A stretch of 64,000 nucleotides of DNA from Mucilaginibacter achroorhodeus (GTDB lineage: Bacteria > Bacteroidota > Bacteroidia > Sphingobacteriales > Sphingobacteriaceae): the NCBI RefSeq assembly GCF_007846095.1, contig NZ_VOEI01000007.1, positions 62,001-126,000 of the forward strand, written 5' to 3'. The translations under genes were made by a program, and so were the position numbers. The notes under the pieces were generated by a model. That model searched no databases, was not told the DNA's origin, and was given only the letters and a program-made list of their open reading frames with translations. Below are positions 1 to 9,942 of this stretch, in pieces (the first letter of the stretch is position 1; each line of letters opens with the position of its first letter).

Positions 1-155
1 CTTAATACCAGTAAAACATCCTCTTGCTGCAATAGCTTTAAGCCATCTTTTCCGGTAAAGGCCTGCAATACCCTAAACCCCTCTAAACCAATGATCCGCG
101 AAAGCAGGTCATTCAATTTTTTTTCGTCGTCGATAATGAGGATCGTGTGTTGCAT
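1..155 (-). CDS. Response regulator, N-terminal part (gene continues off the left edge)
   Basis: Only the first 51 codons are visible, beginning at an ATG on the minus strand at 155. The start HTILIIDDEKKLNDLL is the typical first strand and acidic Asp-Asp pocket of a CheY-like receiver domain; the phosphoacceptor Asp and any output domain lie outside the window. The family receives a phosphate from a sensor kinase and usually controls transcription. The output domain (OmpR, NtrC or LytTR type) cannot be told from what is visible. Confidence 0.8.
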   Translation of the reverse strand, partial: MQHTILIIDDEKKLNDLLSRIIGLEGFRVLQAFTGKDGLKLLQQEDVLLVL

Positions 156-257
156 TTTAAATGCAATACTATGATTAATAATTTAATTTGCTTAAGCGCA
201 AAAATAAATAGTATCAGGCACTACCATTACATATAGCTTTAAAACAACAAAACTGCT

Positions 258-2252
258 TTACTTTGTTTTTCTTAGCGTAAGCGTTATCACATTTACCGAC
301 AGCGGTTCGATGTTTACAGGCTTGTTAGCTACCCACTTTACACTGCGAATTACAGGTTTAATGGCGTCCGGATTATCAACGCTGTTAAATGCAAGCTTAT
401 CTTTGTCGCTTAACTGCATCCACTGCATATCCTTACCAGATACTGTAGCACCCTGCAGATCAAAACTTACCTGTTTGGCCGTTAGTGAGGTGTTAACTAC
501 TTTGATTATTAATTTACCGTTTTCCCTATCAATGGTAGAACTGCTATATAAACTATCCTGGCCGGTTAATGCCTTGCCATTATCGGTAACGGGCACCACC
601 TCCGATCCTTTGTTTGCAGAGAATGCTTGCTGTACATAATAATTGGGGGTAGCAACCGAACGTAGGTTATCAAACCAGATAAGGTCTGGTCGCCACTGCC
701 ATGCATCAACGTGGGCAAGCAGCGGTGCATATGAGGCCATGTTCACCACATCGGCATTGCGCTCCAGGCCGGTCATGAATGCAGCTTCGCAGAGTGCCGC
801 CCACCAGGTGTTATGGCTTTCGGCATGCTTATCTTTCTGCGCATCATCTTTTATGTGTGCTGCATATTCTCCCGCGAAGATCTTTGTCTTATCTCGGCTG
901 TATTTGTCGTAGCGGTTTGCATTACGCAAAAACCACTCGGGCGGCGCATAATAGTGCTCATCTATTAAACCGGCATTTTCTGCACGTAACGCCTTGTTCA
1001 GGTAATCGAAAAGTTCACCACCGGAGAACGGCCCTGCGCTGGTAACCATAGCAACCTCGGGATGTTTATTGTGGATAGCTGCGGCGAAAAGCTTGTAGCG
1101 TTCAAGGTATTGCTCGCCCCATTGTTCGTTACCTATACCAATAGTTTTTAAATTGAACGGCGCAGGGTGGCCCATATCGGCACGTAACCTGCCCCATTTG
1201 GTATTTAAACCACCGTTGGCAAATTCAATCAGATCAAGTGCATCTTGTATGAATGGGTCTAATTGATTGATTGAAATCACCTCGCCGCTGTTAAATTGGC
1301 AAGCCATGCCGCAATTTAAAATAGGTAATGGGGCTGCACCGATGTCTTCGCATAATTGAAAATAGTCAAAGAAGCCTAAGCCAAACGACTGAAAATAATC
1401 CGGAGCCGAACGGTAGCTGAACTCAGTGTTCCAGCGGTTGATGATCAATTGCCTGTCGCTTACATTGCCAACGGTCTTTTTCCACTGATAGCGGTTGGCC
1501 AGATCGCGACCCTCAACAATACACCCACCGGGGAAACGCATAAAACCGGGGTGAAGATCAGCCAGCTTTTGGGCAAGGTCAGCTCGCAAGCCATTTTTGC
1601 GGTGCTTAAATGTATTCTCAGGAAACAAGGAGATCATATCAACCTGCACACGACCTGTACCAGTGAAAATGAGTTTAAGGCTACCCTTCGCGGCATTTTG
1701 CGTACATTTCAGTTTTGCAGTAAGCGTTTTCCAATCTTTGGTAAATGGTTCAACGGCAGTTTGTGCTATTACCGCGCCGGCCTCGTTGACAGCCTGGATC
1801 TGCAGGTTGATGTTGCCTGTGCCCACCTTAGCCATCATGGATAGATTGTAATCTTCTCCACTTTTAAAACCCATCCCGCGGAACCCTTCGTTTATAAATT
1901 CAAATGTGCCTTTGTTATTCTCCAGGTTGATATCTGCGTAGCGCTGGTTACCGGTATTTAGCAAATTTCTGTTTACAACCAAAATGTTTCCTTTACCACC
2001 GTTTACTTCTTTCAGGTCCCAACCCATCAGCGGGTCGGCAAACTCAAATGAGCGATTTTTTACCATCTCGGCATACAACCCACCATCCGCGGCAAAATTG
2101 ATATCCTCAAAAAATATCCCCCACATGGTTGGCGATATTTCAATTCCCGGCTTATCCACCTGTATGGTCAGTTTGGTTTGCGCCTGCAAAGCATTTATAC
2201 CTAAAAGGCTTACCGCTGCTGTCAGGATGATATGTAAAAATTTTTTGTTCAT
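258..2252 (-). CDS. Exported GH51 alpha-L-arabinofuranosidase
   Basis: Predicted retaining glycoside hydrolase that removes alpha-L-arabinofuranosyl side chains from arabinan, arabinoxylan or arabinogalactan. I place the start at 2252 rather than at the longer open frame (2327) because a signal peptide begins there (MNKKFLHIILTAAVSLLG, ending in QAQ). The 664-residue protein has an N-terminal carbohydrate-binding-like beta domain, a central TIM barrel and a C-terminal beta domain. The GH51 acid/base motif GNEQWGEQY lies near residue 375 and the nucleophile motif FAGEYAAH near residue 460. It lies 22 bp downstream of a GH43-like gene on the same strand, so the two are probably co-transcribed and act on one glycan. 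The family call is firm; the exact substrate is inference. Confidence 0.9.
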   Translation of the reverse strand: MNKKFLHIILTAAVSLLGINALQAQTKLTIQVDKPGIEISPTMWGIFFEDINFAADGGLYAEMVKNRSFEFADPLMGWDLKEVNGGKGNILVVNRNLLNTGNQRYADINLENNKGTFEFINEGFRGMGFKSGEDYNLSMMAKVGTGNINLQIQAVNEAGAVIAQTAVEPFTKDWKTLTAKLKCTQNAAKGSLKLIFTGTGRVQVDMISLFPENTFKHRKNGLRADLAQKLADLHPGFMRFPGGCIVEGRDLANRYQWKKTVGNVSDRQLIINRWNTEFSYRSAPDYFQSFGLGFFDYFQLCEDIGAAPLPILNCGMACQFNSGEVISINQLDPFIQDALDLIEFANGGLNTKWGRLRADMGHPAPFNLKTIGIGNEQWGEQYLERYKLFAAAIHNKHPEVAMVTSAGPFSGGELFDYLNKALRAENAGLIDEHYYAPPEWFLRNANRYDKYSRDKTKIFAGEYAAHIKDDAQKDKHAESHNTWWAALCEAAFMTGLERNADVVNMASYAPLLAHVDAWQWRPDLIWFDNLRSVATPNYYVQQAFSANKGSEVVPVTDNGKALTGQDSLYSSSTIDRENGKLIIKVVNTSLTAKQVSFDLQGATVSGKDMQWMQLSDKDKLAFNSVDNPDAIKPVIRSVKWVANKPVNIEPLSVNVITLTLRKTK

Positions 2253-2274
2253 ATGCTCTAAACTTGGATATATC

Positions 2275-3402
2275 TCATTTAAAAACGCTAAGGTCCCAGC
2301 TATCTGACCAGTTGATCTCGATATCATTCCCCTTGAAGGCGATAGGCAACCATAAATACCGTCCGTCTATTGCATTCTTAGGCTCCCACTTATCGGCCAT
2401 AAAAATAAATGCATCCTTTTTACCGCTCACAGGCAGTATGTAGGTGCTTTGGCCACCGTAAGTTTTATCGCTACCTTCTCCTTTACACGGATTGCCATGA
2501 AATGTCCATGGGCCAAACATCGATCTTGAAGTGAACCAGCGCGCAGCATTTGGCGCCCAGCCTGTACAGCCGGAGCCGATCATGTAATAAAGTCCATTGC
2601 GTTTAAATACTGCAGGCGCTTCGGTTTGATGGCCAATATAAACCCTTGAAAACTTGCCCGTATGCCCGGTGTAATCATCGGTAAGTTCTGCAACCTGTAT
2701 GGTGTTGTTCTCTTCGGATGAATAAACATGGTAAGCTTTGCCATCATCATCAACAAATACGGTCATATCGCGCGCCATTTGGCCACCGGGCAGGTCGCGA
2801 CAAAAGAACTGGTCGCTTTCGTTTTTCGGGCGCGAACAATCTACCATTTCGTCTGCAGGCGTACCTGCCGGGTAAAAAGGCAAACTATTTGGATTTGGGC
2901 GATAGCTTTTAAGGAACTTATACGGACCGGTAGGTTTCTTGCTTACAGCAACGCCCGCACGTGCTGCGCTGTAACCTTTGCCTTTTAACTCCAGATGGAA
3001 CCACATTACATACATTTTGCTCTTGCGGTTATAAACTACTTTTGGTCTTTCCAAAATGCAACCCTGCGCAATGTCACTGGTGCTATCAGCAGACACAGGC
3101 AGAGCAATTCCTTCGTCTTTCCAGTTATAAAGATCTTTTGATGAATAACAATGCACGCCTACCATAGCGCTGTTACCCCGCTCTCCGGCAACTTTGTGTT
3201 CGCCAAACCAATAATACATGCCTTTGTCATAAAGCAAGCCTCCGCCATGGGCATTGATGTGCACACCTTTGTTATCGGGCCATATAGCACCCGGTGTAAA
3301 TTTTAAAAAAGTTTTCTTGCTATTGGTTTGGGTGTAGCCTTTGCCTGCTGTAAGTATAAAAGCTGCAAAAAAAACTACTATGGCTAATGCTTTGCTTCTC
3401 AT
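2275..3402 (-). CDS. Exported GH43-like glycosidase (galactosidase/arabinofuranosidase type)
   Basis: A 375-residue protein with a signal peptide (MRSKALAIVVFFAAFILTAG). It has a five-bladed beta-propeller pattern of the GH43 clan: HINAHGGGLLY near the start, ERPKVVYN as the transition-state-stabiliser region, TEAPAVFKR holding the likely general acid Glu, and YGGQSTYILPV. The Asp that serves as catalytic base in classical GH43 enzymes is not obvious; Asn occupies the first-strand position and a Gln sits in the GGQ motif, as described for the exo-beta-1,3-galactanase branch (GH43_24). A role in trimming arabinogalactan with the adjacent GH51 enzyme is plausible. Subfamily assignment is inference. 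Confidence 0.8.
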   Translation of the reverse strand: MRSKALAIVVFFAAFILTAGKGYTQTNSKKTFLKFTPGAIWPDNKGVHINAHGGGLLYDKGMYYWFGEHKVAGERGNSAMVGVHCYSSKDLYNWKDEGIALPVSADSTSDIAQGCILERPKVVYNRKSKMYVMWFHLELKGKGYSAARAGVAVSKKPTGPYKFLKSYRPNPNSLPFYPAGTPADEMVDCSRPKNESDQFFCRDLPGGQMARDMTVFVDDDGKAYHVYSSEENNTIQVAELTDDYTGHTGKFSRVYIGHQTEAPAVFKRNGLYYMIGSGCTGWAPNAARWFTSRSMFGPWTFHGNPCKGEGSDKTYGGQSTYILPVSGKKDAFIFMADKWEPKNAIDGRYLWLPIAFKGNDIEINWSDSWDLSVFK

Positions 3403-3603
3403 CTTTAAGTTTTAAATCCTTTACAAATAGTACGGATATATCATAGTTAGCGCAGGTAGTAAAAGTAACAGAAAAAACCTGGGATAAATTGCCATAAATT
3501 AACCCATATTGGCAAGGATTTAGCATCGCTACGCCTATTTAAAAACCAAGCGCCGACCGTTTCAACGATCAGCGCCGGGGAATATCGACTGTTAAGCGCT
3601 ACG

Positions 3604-4695
3604 CTATTTGATTTCAGTCCCTTCCTTTAATTCATCGCCTGCATGAAGCACCACTTTTTCACCGGCCTTTATATTCCCGAAAACTTCTGTAAAATCACCG
3701 GAGCTGATACCCTCTTTAACATCTGAAAATACTGCTTTACCATCTTTAACGAGTATTACGTATTGTCGCTCGGTAGATTGGACGATGGCATTGCTGGTTA
3801 CTAACAAAGATTTCGCACCCGAGCGAAGCGGTATCTTAACTTCGCTGTACATACCCGGTTTAAGCGAGCCATCTTTGTTGATGACGTCTATCTCAATAGC
3901 CTCAGAACGTAACGAGCCCAAAGCATTTGCCGACCTGCTGATGTAAGCACTGTTTTGTTTGCCCGGCAAAGCATTAAATACAAAGTCTACCTTTTGCTTC
4001 AAGTCAACTTTATCTACATAGTTTTCAGGGATCATCACCTCTAAACGCAGCTTTTGGTTGTCCTGCAGTATAAGCATGGGCTGGTCTCCGGCCTTGCCGG
4101 GACCAACCAATGCACCCGCAGAAACGTTACGCTGTACGATGGTTCCATTAAACGGGGCGCGGATGTTCAGGTAATCCTGCACATCTTTCATTGAAGCTAC
4201 GTTTGACCTTTCTGATGACGCAACTGCCTCATCTGCTTTCATTTTCGCGAGGGCATTATCCAGATCGAGCGGAGATACTGCACCTGCTTCTTTTGAGGCT
4301 TCTTTTAAACGGCGATATTTTTCGCGACTGGCACCGGCGCTTTCCTGGGCCTGCAATAAACGGCCATTAGCAGCTTGTAATTGCGAGGTCATTTCAGGAG
4401 CTTCCAATACGGCTAATAATTGTCCTTTGTGTACTATCGAACCCCTGTCAACATAGATCTGTTTTACAAAGCTGTTTAACTTGGCAAAGATATTTACCTC
4501 GTTAAAGGGTTTTAGCTGCCCCGGCAACCTTACATAGCTGGATAAGGCCTTCTCGACGACTATGCCTGTCTCAAACTTATTTGAATTGCTGGCTTTTGTA
4601 TTATCTGTTTTAGTCATATCAACCGGCTTTTGAGAGCCACCGCAACCGGCTGCTAATGCTGCAATAGCAGCCAGTATTATTAATTTATATTTCAT
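3604..4695 (-). CDS. RND efflux periplasmic adaptor lipoprotein
   Basis: Membrane fusion protein bridging the RND pump and the TolC channel of the same operon. I use the ATG at 4695 because it starts a lipoprotein signal (MKYKLIILAAIAALAAGCGG, lipobox Cys at about residue 18); an upstream in-frame ATG at 4737 would add a hydrophilic stretch and spoil the signal. The 363 residues show the order lipoyl-like half, alpha-helical hairpin (Ala/Gln-rich, LLQAQESAGASREKYRRL), second lipoyl half (IRAPFNGTIVQRNV) and beta-barrel. The start overlaps the end of the pump gene by 11 bp, which indicates translational coupling. Third gene of a TolC-pump-adaptor operon on the minus strand. Confidence 0.92.
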   Translation of the reverse strand: MKYKLIILAAIAALAAGCGGSQKPVDMTKTDNTKASNSNKFETGIVVEKALSSYVRLPGQLKPFNEVNIFAKLNSFVKQIYVDRGSIVHKGQLLAVLEAPEMTSQLQAANGRLLQAQESAGASREKYRRLKEASKEAGAVSPLDLDNALAKMKADEAVASSERSNVASMKDVQDYLNIRAPFNGTIVQRNVSAGALVGPGKAGDQPMLILQDNQKLRLEVMIPENYVDKVDLKQKVDFVFNALPGKQNSAYISRSANALGSLRSEAIEIDVINKDGSLKPGMYSEVKIPLRSGAKSLLVTSNAIVQSTERQYVILVKDGKAVFSDVKEGISSGDFTEVFGNIKAGEKVVLHAGDELKEGTEIK

Positions 4696-7600
4696 TGTAG
4701 TGTGGTTCGTTAAGTTGCAATTGTGTTTCAGCATCATCTGGCATCAGCGAAGGCGATTGGTAGGTGGTTTTATTTTGTACCCAGGCAAATACCAGCGGCA
4801 GAATAAATAATGCTGCGATAGTAGAGGCGATAAGCCCGCCGATAACCGCCCGGCCAAGCGGCGCTGATTGCTCACCTGCTTCACCCAAGCCCGATGCCAT
4901 GGGTATCATACCGGCTATCATGGCCAAGCTGGTCATTAAAATTGGCCTTAAGCGTATGGATGCGCTTGTTACAGATGCGCGGGTAGCATCCTGATATTCT
5001 AATCTTAATTTTTCTGCATTGGTTACGATAAGGATAGCGTTGGCCACCGATACGCCGGTAGACATGATCATGCCCATGTAGGATTGCAGATTAAGGGTTG
5101 ATCCGGTACATAACAGCATCAGCAGCGAACCCAATATCACAGCAGGAACGGTTGAAAGCACGGTAAGTGAAAGTTTCAACGACTGGTAATTGGCCGCCAG
5201 CAATAAGAAAATAACCAATACTGCAAACAGCAATCCGTTTTGCAAACTGGTCAATGTTTCCGTTAAAAGATTTGACATTCCTTCAGTGCGTACTACAATG
5301 CCTTTTGGTGGAGTGCCTAATCCTTCGATCGCCTTTTGAACAGCTGTGGTAGCAGTTCCTAAATCTTTATGGCTGATATTTGCACTTACCGTTAAATAGC
5401 GCCGTGGACCGCGGCGATCATACTCGCCGGGAACGTACCTTGTTGCAAAATCGGCAACATCGCCCAAAACCGGGCTGCTCTGGCCTTTTACCAGGGGTAT
5501 CTCCCGTAGTTCATCCATAGTATTCATCACAAACTCGGGCACCTGCACTTGCACCTGGTATGTATAAGCCGATTTTTCATCAAGCCAGAGGTTTTTCTCA
5601 GTGAAGCGGCTTGAGGAAGTACTTGCCGTTACAGAGCGCGCTATCTCAGAAACACTTAAACCCATTTGTGCAATCTTCAATCGATCGAGTTTGATATCGA
5701 TGATAGGAAAGTGCAAAGGCTGGTTTATCTGAACATCGCGTAGATAATCAACCTTTTGCAGTTTGCTTACCAGTTTATCACTGTAAGCTTGCAACTGCCC
5801 CATATCACGCCCGGCAACCGTAACTTCTATTGGGGTTGATGCGCCTTGGCTCATGATCTTTTCTGTCATGTCAATAGGCTCAAAGGTAATTCGCATCTCC
5901 GGCAAGGCATAGGCAATGTTCTTACGCAGCGCTTCTTTAAAATCATCCATATTAACATGATAATCTTCATCAAGGTTAACCTGCATAACAGCCTCGTGTG
6001 TCCCGGTATTAAACACGTACAAATTGCTTACCCCGTAACTGCTTGGTATCAGTCCCACAAAGCCTGAGCTAATGGCTACGTGATGGTTAGAGGTACTGTC
6101 TATAATGTTAAGCACCTGTTTAAATTTGGCTTCGGTGCGTTCCAAACGGGTGCCGTCTGGTTCCTTTGTCCTTATCTGAAACTGGCCGTTGTTCAACTTG
6201 GGCATCATATCTTTGCCAATTATCACAAAGCAAATACCGGCCAATAAGAACACGCCTACAATGTAAATAGGAACTATGGCCTTTTTGCGAGGCATCCATT
6301 TATTGATGATGCCCATAAAACGCACCTTAACGCGTTCAAACAGGTCATTTTGCTCAGGATGCTTGTTTTCCTCTTTTAAATGAGCGTCCACCTGGTCGCG
6401 TTCCTCAGCATCAAGCCCTTCACCTGCATGTGCATGAACCTCAGCATGGTGATAGTGCTGGTACTGTTCCGCTTTGATCATCCAGTTACTTAAAATAGGT
6501 ACCAGCGTTTGGGCAATAATGTATGAAACGATCATGGTTAAACCGATAGATAGCGACAGCGGCAAAAACATGGCCTTGGGCACGCCGCTCATCATAAACG
6601 ACGGCGCAAAAACAGCAAGTATACAAAGCAGGATAAGCAACAGCGGGAAAGATATTTCCTCGCAGGCATCATATATGGCTAATCGCTTTGGTTTACCCAT
6701 TTCCAGGTGCTGGTGTATGTTCTCAATGGTAACCGTAGCCTGATCCACGAGGATACCGATAGCCAGCGCCAATCCGCTCAACGTCATGATATTGATGGTT
6801 TGATGGAAAATACCTAACAACATCAGCCCGATGAGAATAGAAACCGGAATGGTGATCACAACAATCAGGCTGCTGCGCCAGTCGCGCAGGAAGAGTAACA
6901 CCATCAAACCGGTTAATAAGGCACCTAAACCGCCCTCGGTCATGAGGCTTTTTACTGCGTTTATCACAAATATGGATTGGTCAAACTCGTAGGAAACTTT
7001 TACGTCATCAGGCAGTAAACTCTGTATATCCGGCAGTTTAGCCTTTAAAGCCTGCACTACTGACCAAGTAGACGCATCTGCTGTTTTTACCACTGGTATG
7101 TAAACAGACCTTTTGCCGTTTATAAGCGCATAACTAACGGTAACATCGGCACCGTCTGATACCCTTGCAACATCTTTGATAAAAACCGGGGTCCCCTTTT
7201 TTGTAATTACCGGTATGTTGCCAAAATTGTCTACACTTTTTATCAGCGTGTTCATGGTGGTAACAAACATGGTATTGTTCATGCGCAGGTTACCCGATGG
7301 CGACATTACGTTATATTTAGCCATAGCCTCTACTACCTCATCTGGTGTTAAGCTGTAACTGCGCAATTTGTTGGGGTCTACATTAATGATAACTGAACGG
7401 GAATTAGCGCCGAAAGGCGGCGGGGCCGAAAGGCCGGATATAGACGAGAACGTTGGCCGTACACGTGTTGATGCAAGATCATATATCTCTTTTAAGCTTC
7501 TTGTTTTTGATGACAGCACCAATTGGCCAACCGGCAGTGATGATGCATCAAACCTTACCACCTGTGGCGGGAGAGCACCCGGCGGAAATGCCTTCATTAC

Positions 7601-7942
7601 CCGGTTTACCTGCAAGGCCACCTGGGCAGATGCTTCGGCCATGTCTGTGCCTTCATAAAAGCTAAGCTTAAGCAGGGTTAGGCCCTGTATATTTTTACTG
7701 GTGATACTTTTAATACCATTTACATACAGAAATTGATCCTGCATGCTGGATGAGAAAAACCCTTCCATTTGTTGCGGCGACATGCCCCCGTAAGATTCAA
7801 TTACATAAATAGTGGGCATGTTCAGTTGAGGAAAGATATCTATGGGGATTTTTATTGCACTTAGCACTGAAAATATAAGCAGGCTCACTACGATAATTAC
7901 CGTAGTTACGGGCCGCTTTAGTGCTGATGTAACCATTGACAT
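4685..7942 (-). CDS. RND efflux pump, inner-membrane permease
   Basis: Proton-driven tripartite efflux pump of the AcrB/HAE superfamily, 1085 residues. Two repeated halves are visible, each with one N-terminal membrane helix, a large periplasmic loop and a bundle of membrane helices. The helix-4 motif reads GILVDQATVTIENI, so only one of the usual two adjacent Asp residues is kept (Asp400, then Gln401). The cytoplasmic linker between the halves (about residues 490-535) is unusually rich in His, Glu and Asp (YQHYHHAEVHAHAGEGLDAE). The substrate is unknown. It sits between the TolC gene (11 bp upstream) and the adaptor (11-bp overlap), so all three parts of one pump are encoded together. Confidence 0.93.
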   Translation of the reverse strand: MSMVTSALKRPVTTVIIVVSLLIFSVLSAIKIPIDIFPQLNMPTIYVIESYGGMSPQQMEGFFSSSMQDQFLYVNGIKSITSKNIQGLTLLKLSFYEGTDMAEASAQVALQVNRVMKAFPPGALPPQVVRFDASSLPVGQLVLSSKTRSLKEIYDLASTRVRPTFSSISGLSAPPPFGANSRSVIINVDPNKLRSYSLTPDEVVEAMAKYNVMSPSGNLRMNNTMFVTTMNTLIKSVDNFGNIPVITKKGTPVFIKDVARVSDGADVTVSYALINGKRSVYIPVVKTADASTWSVVQALKAKLPDIQSLLPDDVKVSYEFDQSIFVINAVKSLMTEGGLGALLTGLMVLLFLRDWRSSLIVVITIPVSILIGLMLLGIFHQTINIMTLSGLALAIGILVDQATVTIENIHQHLEMGKPKRLAIYDACEEISFPLLLILLCILAVFAPSFMMSGVPKAMFLPLSLSIGLTMIVSYIIAQTLVPILSNWMIKAEQYQHYHHAEVHAHAGEGLDAEERDQVDAHLKEENKHPEQNDLFERVKVRFMGIINKWMPRKKAIVPIYIVGVFLLAGICFVIIGKDMMPKLNNGQFQIRTKEPDGTRLERTEAKFKQVLNIIDSTSNHHVAISSGFVGLIPSSYGVSNLYVFNTGTHEAVMQVNLDEDYHVNMDDFKEALRKNIAYALPEMRITFEPIDMTEKIMSQGASTPIEVTVAGRDMGQLQAYSDKLVSKLQKVDYLRDVQINQPLHFPIIDIKLDRLKIAQMGLSVSEIARSVTASTSSSRFTEKNLWLDEKSAYTYQVQVQVPEFVMNTMDELREIPLVKGQSSPVLGDVADFATRYVPGEYDRRGPRRYLTVSANISHKDLGTATTAVQKAIEGLGTPPKGIVVRTEGMSNLLTETLTSLQNGLLFAVLVIFLLLAANYQSLKLSLTVLSTVPAVILGSLLMLLCTGSTLNLQSYMGMIMSTGVSVANAILIVTNAEKLRLEYQDATRASVTSASIRLRPILMTSLAMIAGMIPMASGLGEAGEQSAPLGRAVIGGLIASTIAALFILPLVFAWVQNKTTYQSPSLMPDDAETQLQLNEPHYNEI

Positions 7943-7953
7943 ATTTTTGATAT

Positions 7954-9333
7954 TTAAAGTAGTTTGAGGATAGCGTCAACTTGATTTTCTACTACGGCTT
8001 TCTGGAACAGCGCGCGGCTGTAGCTGAATTTTGCCGACGTGTAATCTGTTTCTGCGCGATAAAGCAGGTTAAGCGCAGCGTTAAGCTCGATGATATCTGT
8101 AAGGCCGTTTTTATACAGCGCAAATTTTTGGCGGTATGCGGCGTTGGCTGCCTTTAACTGCTTAGGTATTTCCTGCAACCTATCAAGCGCAGATGCTACA
8201 TTGGCATCTGCCTGGCTGCTTCCTGCGGCTATCAGCGCTTTTTGCTCCTGGAGTTTTTTTTCGGCATAAAGGGTGCTCGCCTTTTGGGTATTTAACTTAA
8301 GGCGGCGCTTATTAACGTTAAACAAATTGTAGCTTACACCTACCCCAACCAGGTAGTTACCTCTGTCAAAACCCCAACCGTTACCTAACGGTCCAAAGTG
8401 GTCATTGGCGTCAACACTTGCAGCACGGCCCCATGCAGCTGCCTCTAACATAATTTTTGGAGAATAGCTTTTTCTAACCAAGTTTTCTTTCTGCAAACTA
8501 CTGTTATAAATTGAGCGGTAGTAGTTTATTATCGGGTGGTTAAGCGTATCAGCGTTGAACAAACTAAATTCGGCGGCGTTCCTGGCCAGTGATTGTTGTG
8601 TTGTGGTGTCAGCGACAATATCGTTGGCCGGTATGCCGCTAACGGCAGATAATTTTATCTGTATCTGTTTAGCCTGGTTAAGCAGATCGATATACGTTAA
8701 CCTCGACTTCGAGATCTCGGCCTCGGCAATACTGGTGTCCACACCAGCGCGTATGCCGCTACGGGCAAGCGCTTGTATAGACCGCCTTATCTCCTGGTTG
8801 CGTTTAATATTTCGCTCCTGAATGGTAAGAAGATTCTGCAGTAAGCCTAACTGAAGATAATTATCAATGGTAGCAGCGGTAAGCGCATACTTTGATTGCT
8901 CAAATTGCCGTTGCTCTACATCTACGTCGGCGGCGGCTGCCTTGTTGGCAGCGCCATAGGCACCGAAATTATAAACCTCCCAATCAAGCGCGGCGATACC
9001 CAAATTTACCAAGGTGGCTGATGTGTTGCTTTCCGTACGCACGCCACGCGAGTTAGATGGCACTATACCGAAAGCGAAGTATGGACCAGCTACGTTGTTG
9101 TTAGTACCTACATCTGCCTGGTAATTTAAATTTAATGACGGCAACCAGTTGCTTTTTATGTCGCTGGCCTGTGCCTGCTTTACTTTTATAGCGGCTGCGT
9201 CGGCAATCAGGGCGGGCGCGTTATTATTCACTTTATCTAAGAGTGCATTTAAGCCGATGCTTTTGTTGTTTTGCGCGCAAACAGTAGCCGGCAGCATATA
9301 TAAAAGCAGCCAGCATTTTTTTATACTGAACAT
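7954..9333 (-). CDS. TolC-family outer membrane efflux protein
   Basis: Outer membrane channel of the tripartite pump encoded just downstream. The 459-residue protein starts with a signal peptide (MFSIKKCWLLLYMLPATVCAQ) and has two long alpha-helical repeats typical of OEP proteins, for example KYALTAATIDNYLQLGLLQN in the first half and KKLQEQKALIAAGSSQADAN in the second. It is the first gene of the operon TolC-pump-adaptor; 11 bp separate it from the pump gene. No regulator gene is adjacent. Confidence 0.92.
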   Translation of the reverse strand: MFSIKKCWLLLYMLPATVCAQNNKSIGLNALLDKVNNNAPALIADAAAIKVKQAQASDIKSNWLPSLNLNYQADVGTNNNVAGPYFAFGIVPSNSRGVRTESNTSATLVNLGIAALDWEVYNFGAYGAANKAAAADVDVEQRQFEQSKYALTAATIDNYLQLGLLQNLLTIQERNIKRNQEIRRSIQALARSGIRAGVDTSIAEAEISKSRLTYIDLLNQAKQIQIKLSAVSGIPANDIVADTTTQQSLARNAAEFSLFNADTLNHPIINYYRSIYNSSLQKENLVRKSYSPKIMLEAAAWGRAASVDANDHFGPLGNGWGFDRGNYLVGVGVSYNLFNVNKRRLKLNTQKASTLYAEKKLQEQKALIAAGSSQADANVASALDRLQEIPKQLKAANAAYRQKFALYKNGLTDIIELNAALNLLYRAETDYTSAKFSYSRALFQKAVVENQVDAILKLL

Positions 9334-9400
9334 TGTTGAATTTGAAATGAATGATTAAACCATTAAACCCTTGCCATTAGGCAATGATCGTAGCAATCAT

Positions 9401-9769
9401 TCAGATCGAAAGATGACGGGTAGTGAGGTAAACCGGCTGCGAGGGCACAAGCGGTTGAAGGGAGAAATAGTTAAATGCGAAAGTTTTTTGAAGCAGCTTA
9501 AAGCGGCCAAATAAGAGGCTCAATAATGCTGCAATCCCAAATGCGAATGGAAGCAATGCCTGCGGAGTAAGGTCGCCGGTAACGTCTTTGCAAAACTCTG
9601 TGTCGTTAAGGCTATCTAATCGGTACTTGGTGAAGCTTTTTACCAATATGGTTGGATGCTCGTCAATAGATGAAAGCCGTGCATGCAAAACAAAACCAAT
9701 AAAGGGCTTGGCGACAAAAAATATTGCTGCCAGCACAAATATTAGTTTAAAATATGTTTTGCGATTCAT
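9401..9769 (-). CDS. Small hypothetical membrane protein
   Basis: A 122-residue protein I do not recognise. It has one hydrophobic segment at the N-terminus (about residues 8-28, FKLIFVLAAIFFVAKPFIGF) and a second near residues 70-88 (ALLPFAFGIAALLSLLFG), with a polar loop containing a single Cys between them. The tail is polar with several aromatic residues. It lies 67 bp upstream of the TolC gene on the same strand and could share its transcript, but nothing in the sequence ties it to efflux. Confidence 0.55.
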   Translation of the reverse strand: MNRKTYFKLIFVLAAIFFVAKPFIGFVLHARLSSIDEHPTILVKSFTKYRLDSLNDTEFCKDVTGDLTPQALLPFAFGIAALLSLLFGRFKLLQKTFAFNYFSLQPLVPSQPVYLTTRHLSI

Positions 9770-9942
9770 TTATGTTCCTCAACGCAAATCTCAACAAACA
9801 AAACATCACAATGTATATGCGTAACACGAATGTTGCAATTTATAAAAAATGTGCCTTTATAGAGCCGTGGGCTATAAGTTAGTGGCTATCAAGCGAAACC
9901 ATATCGCTACAAATCTCTTCATACTTTAACAATTATCTAATT

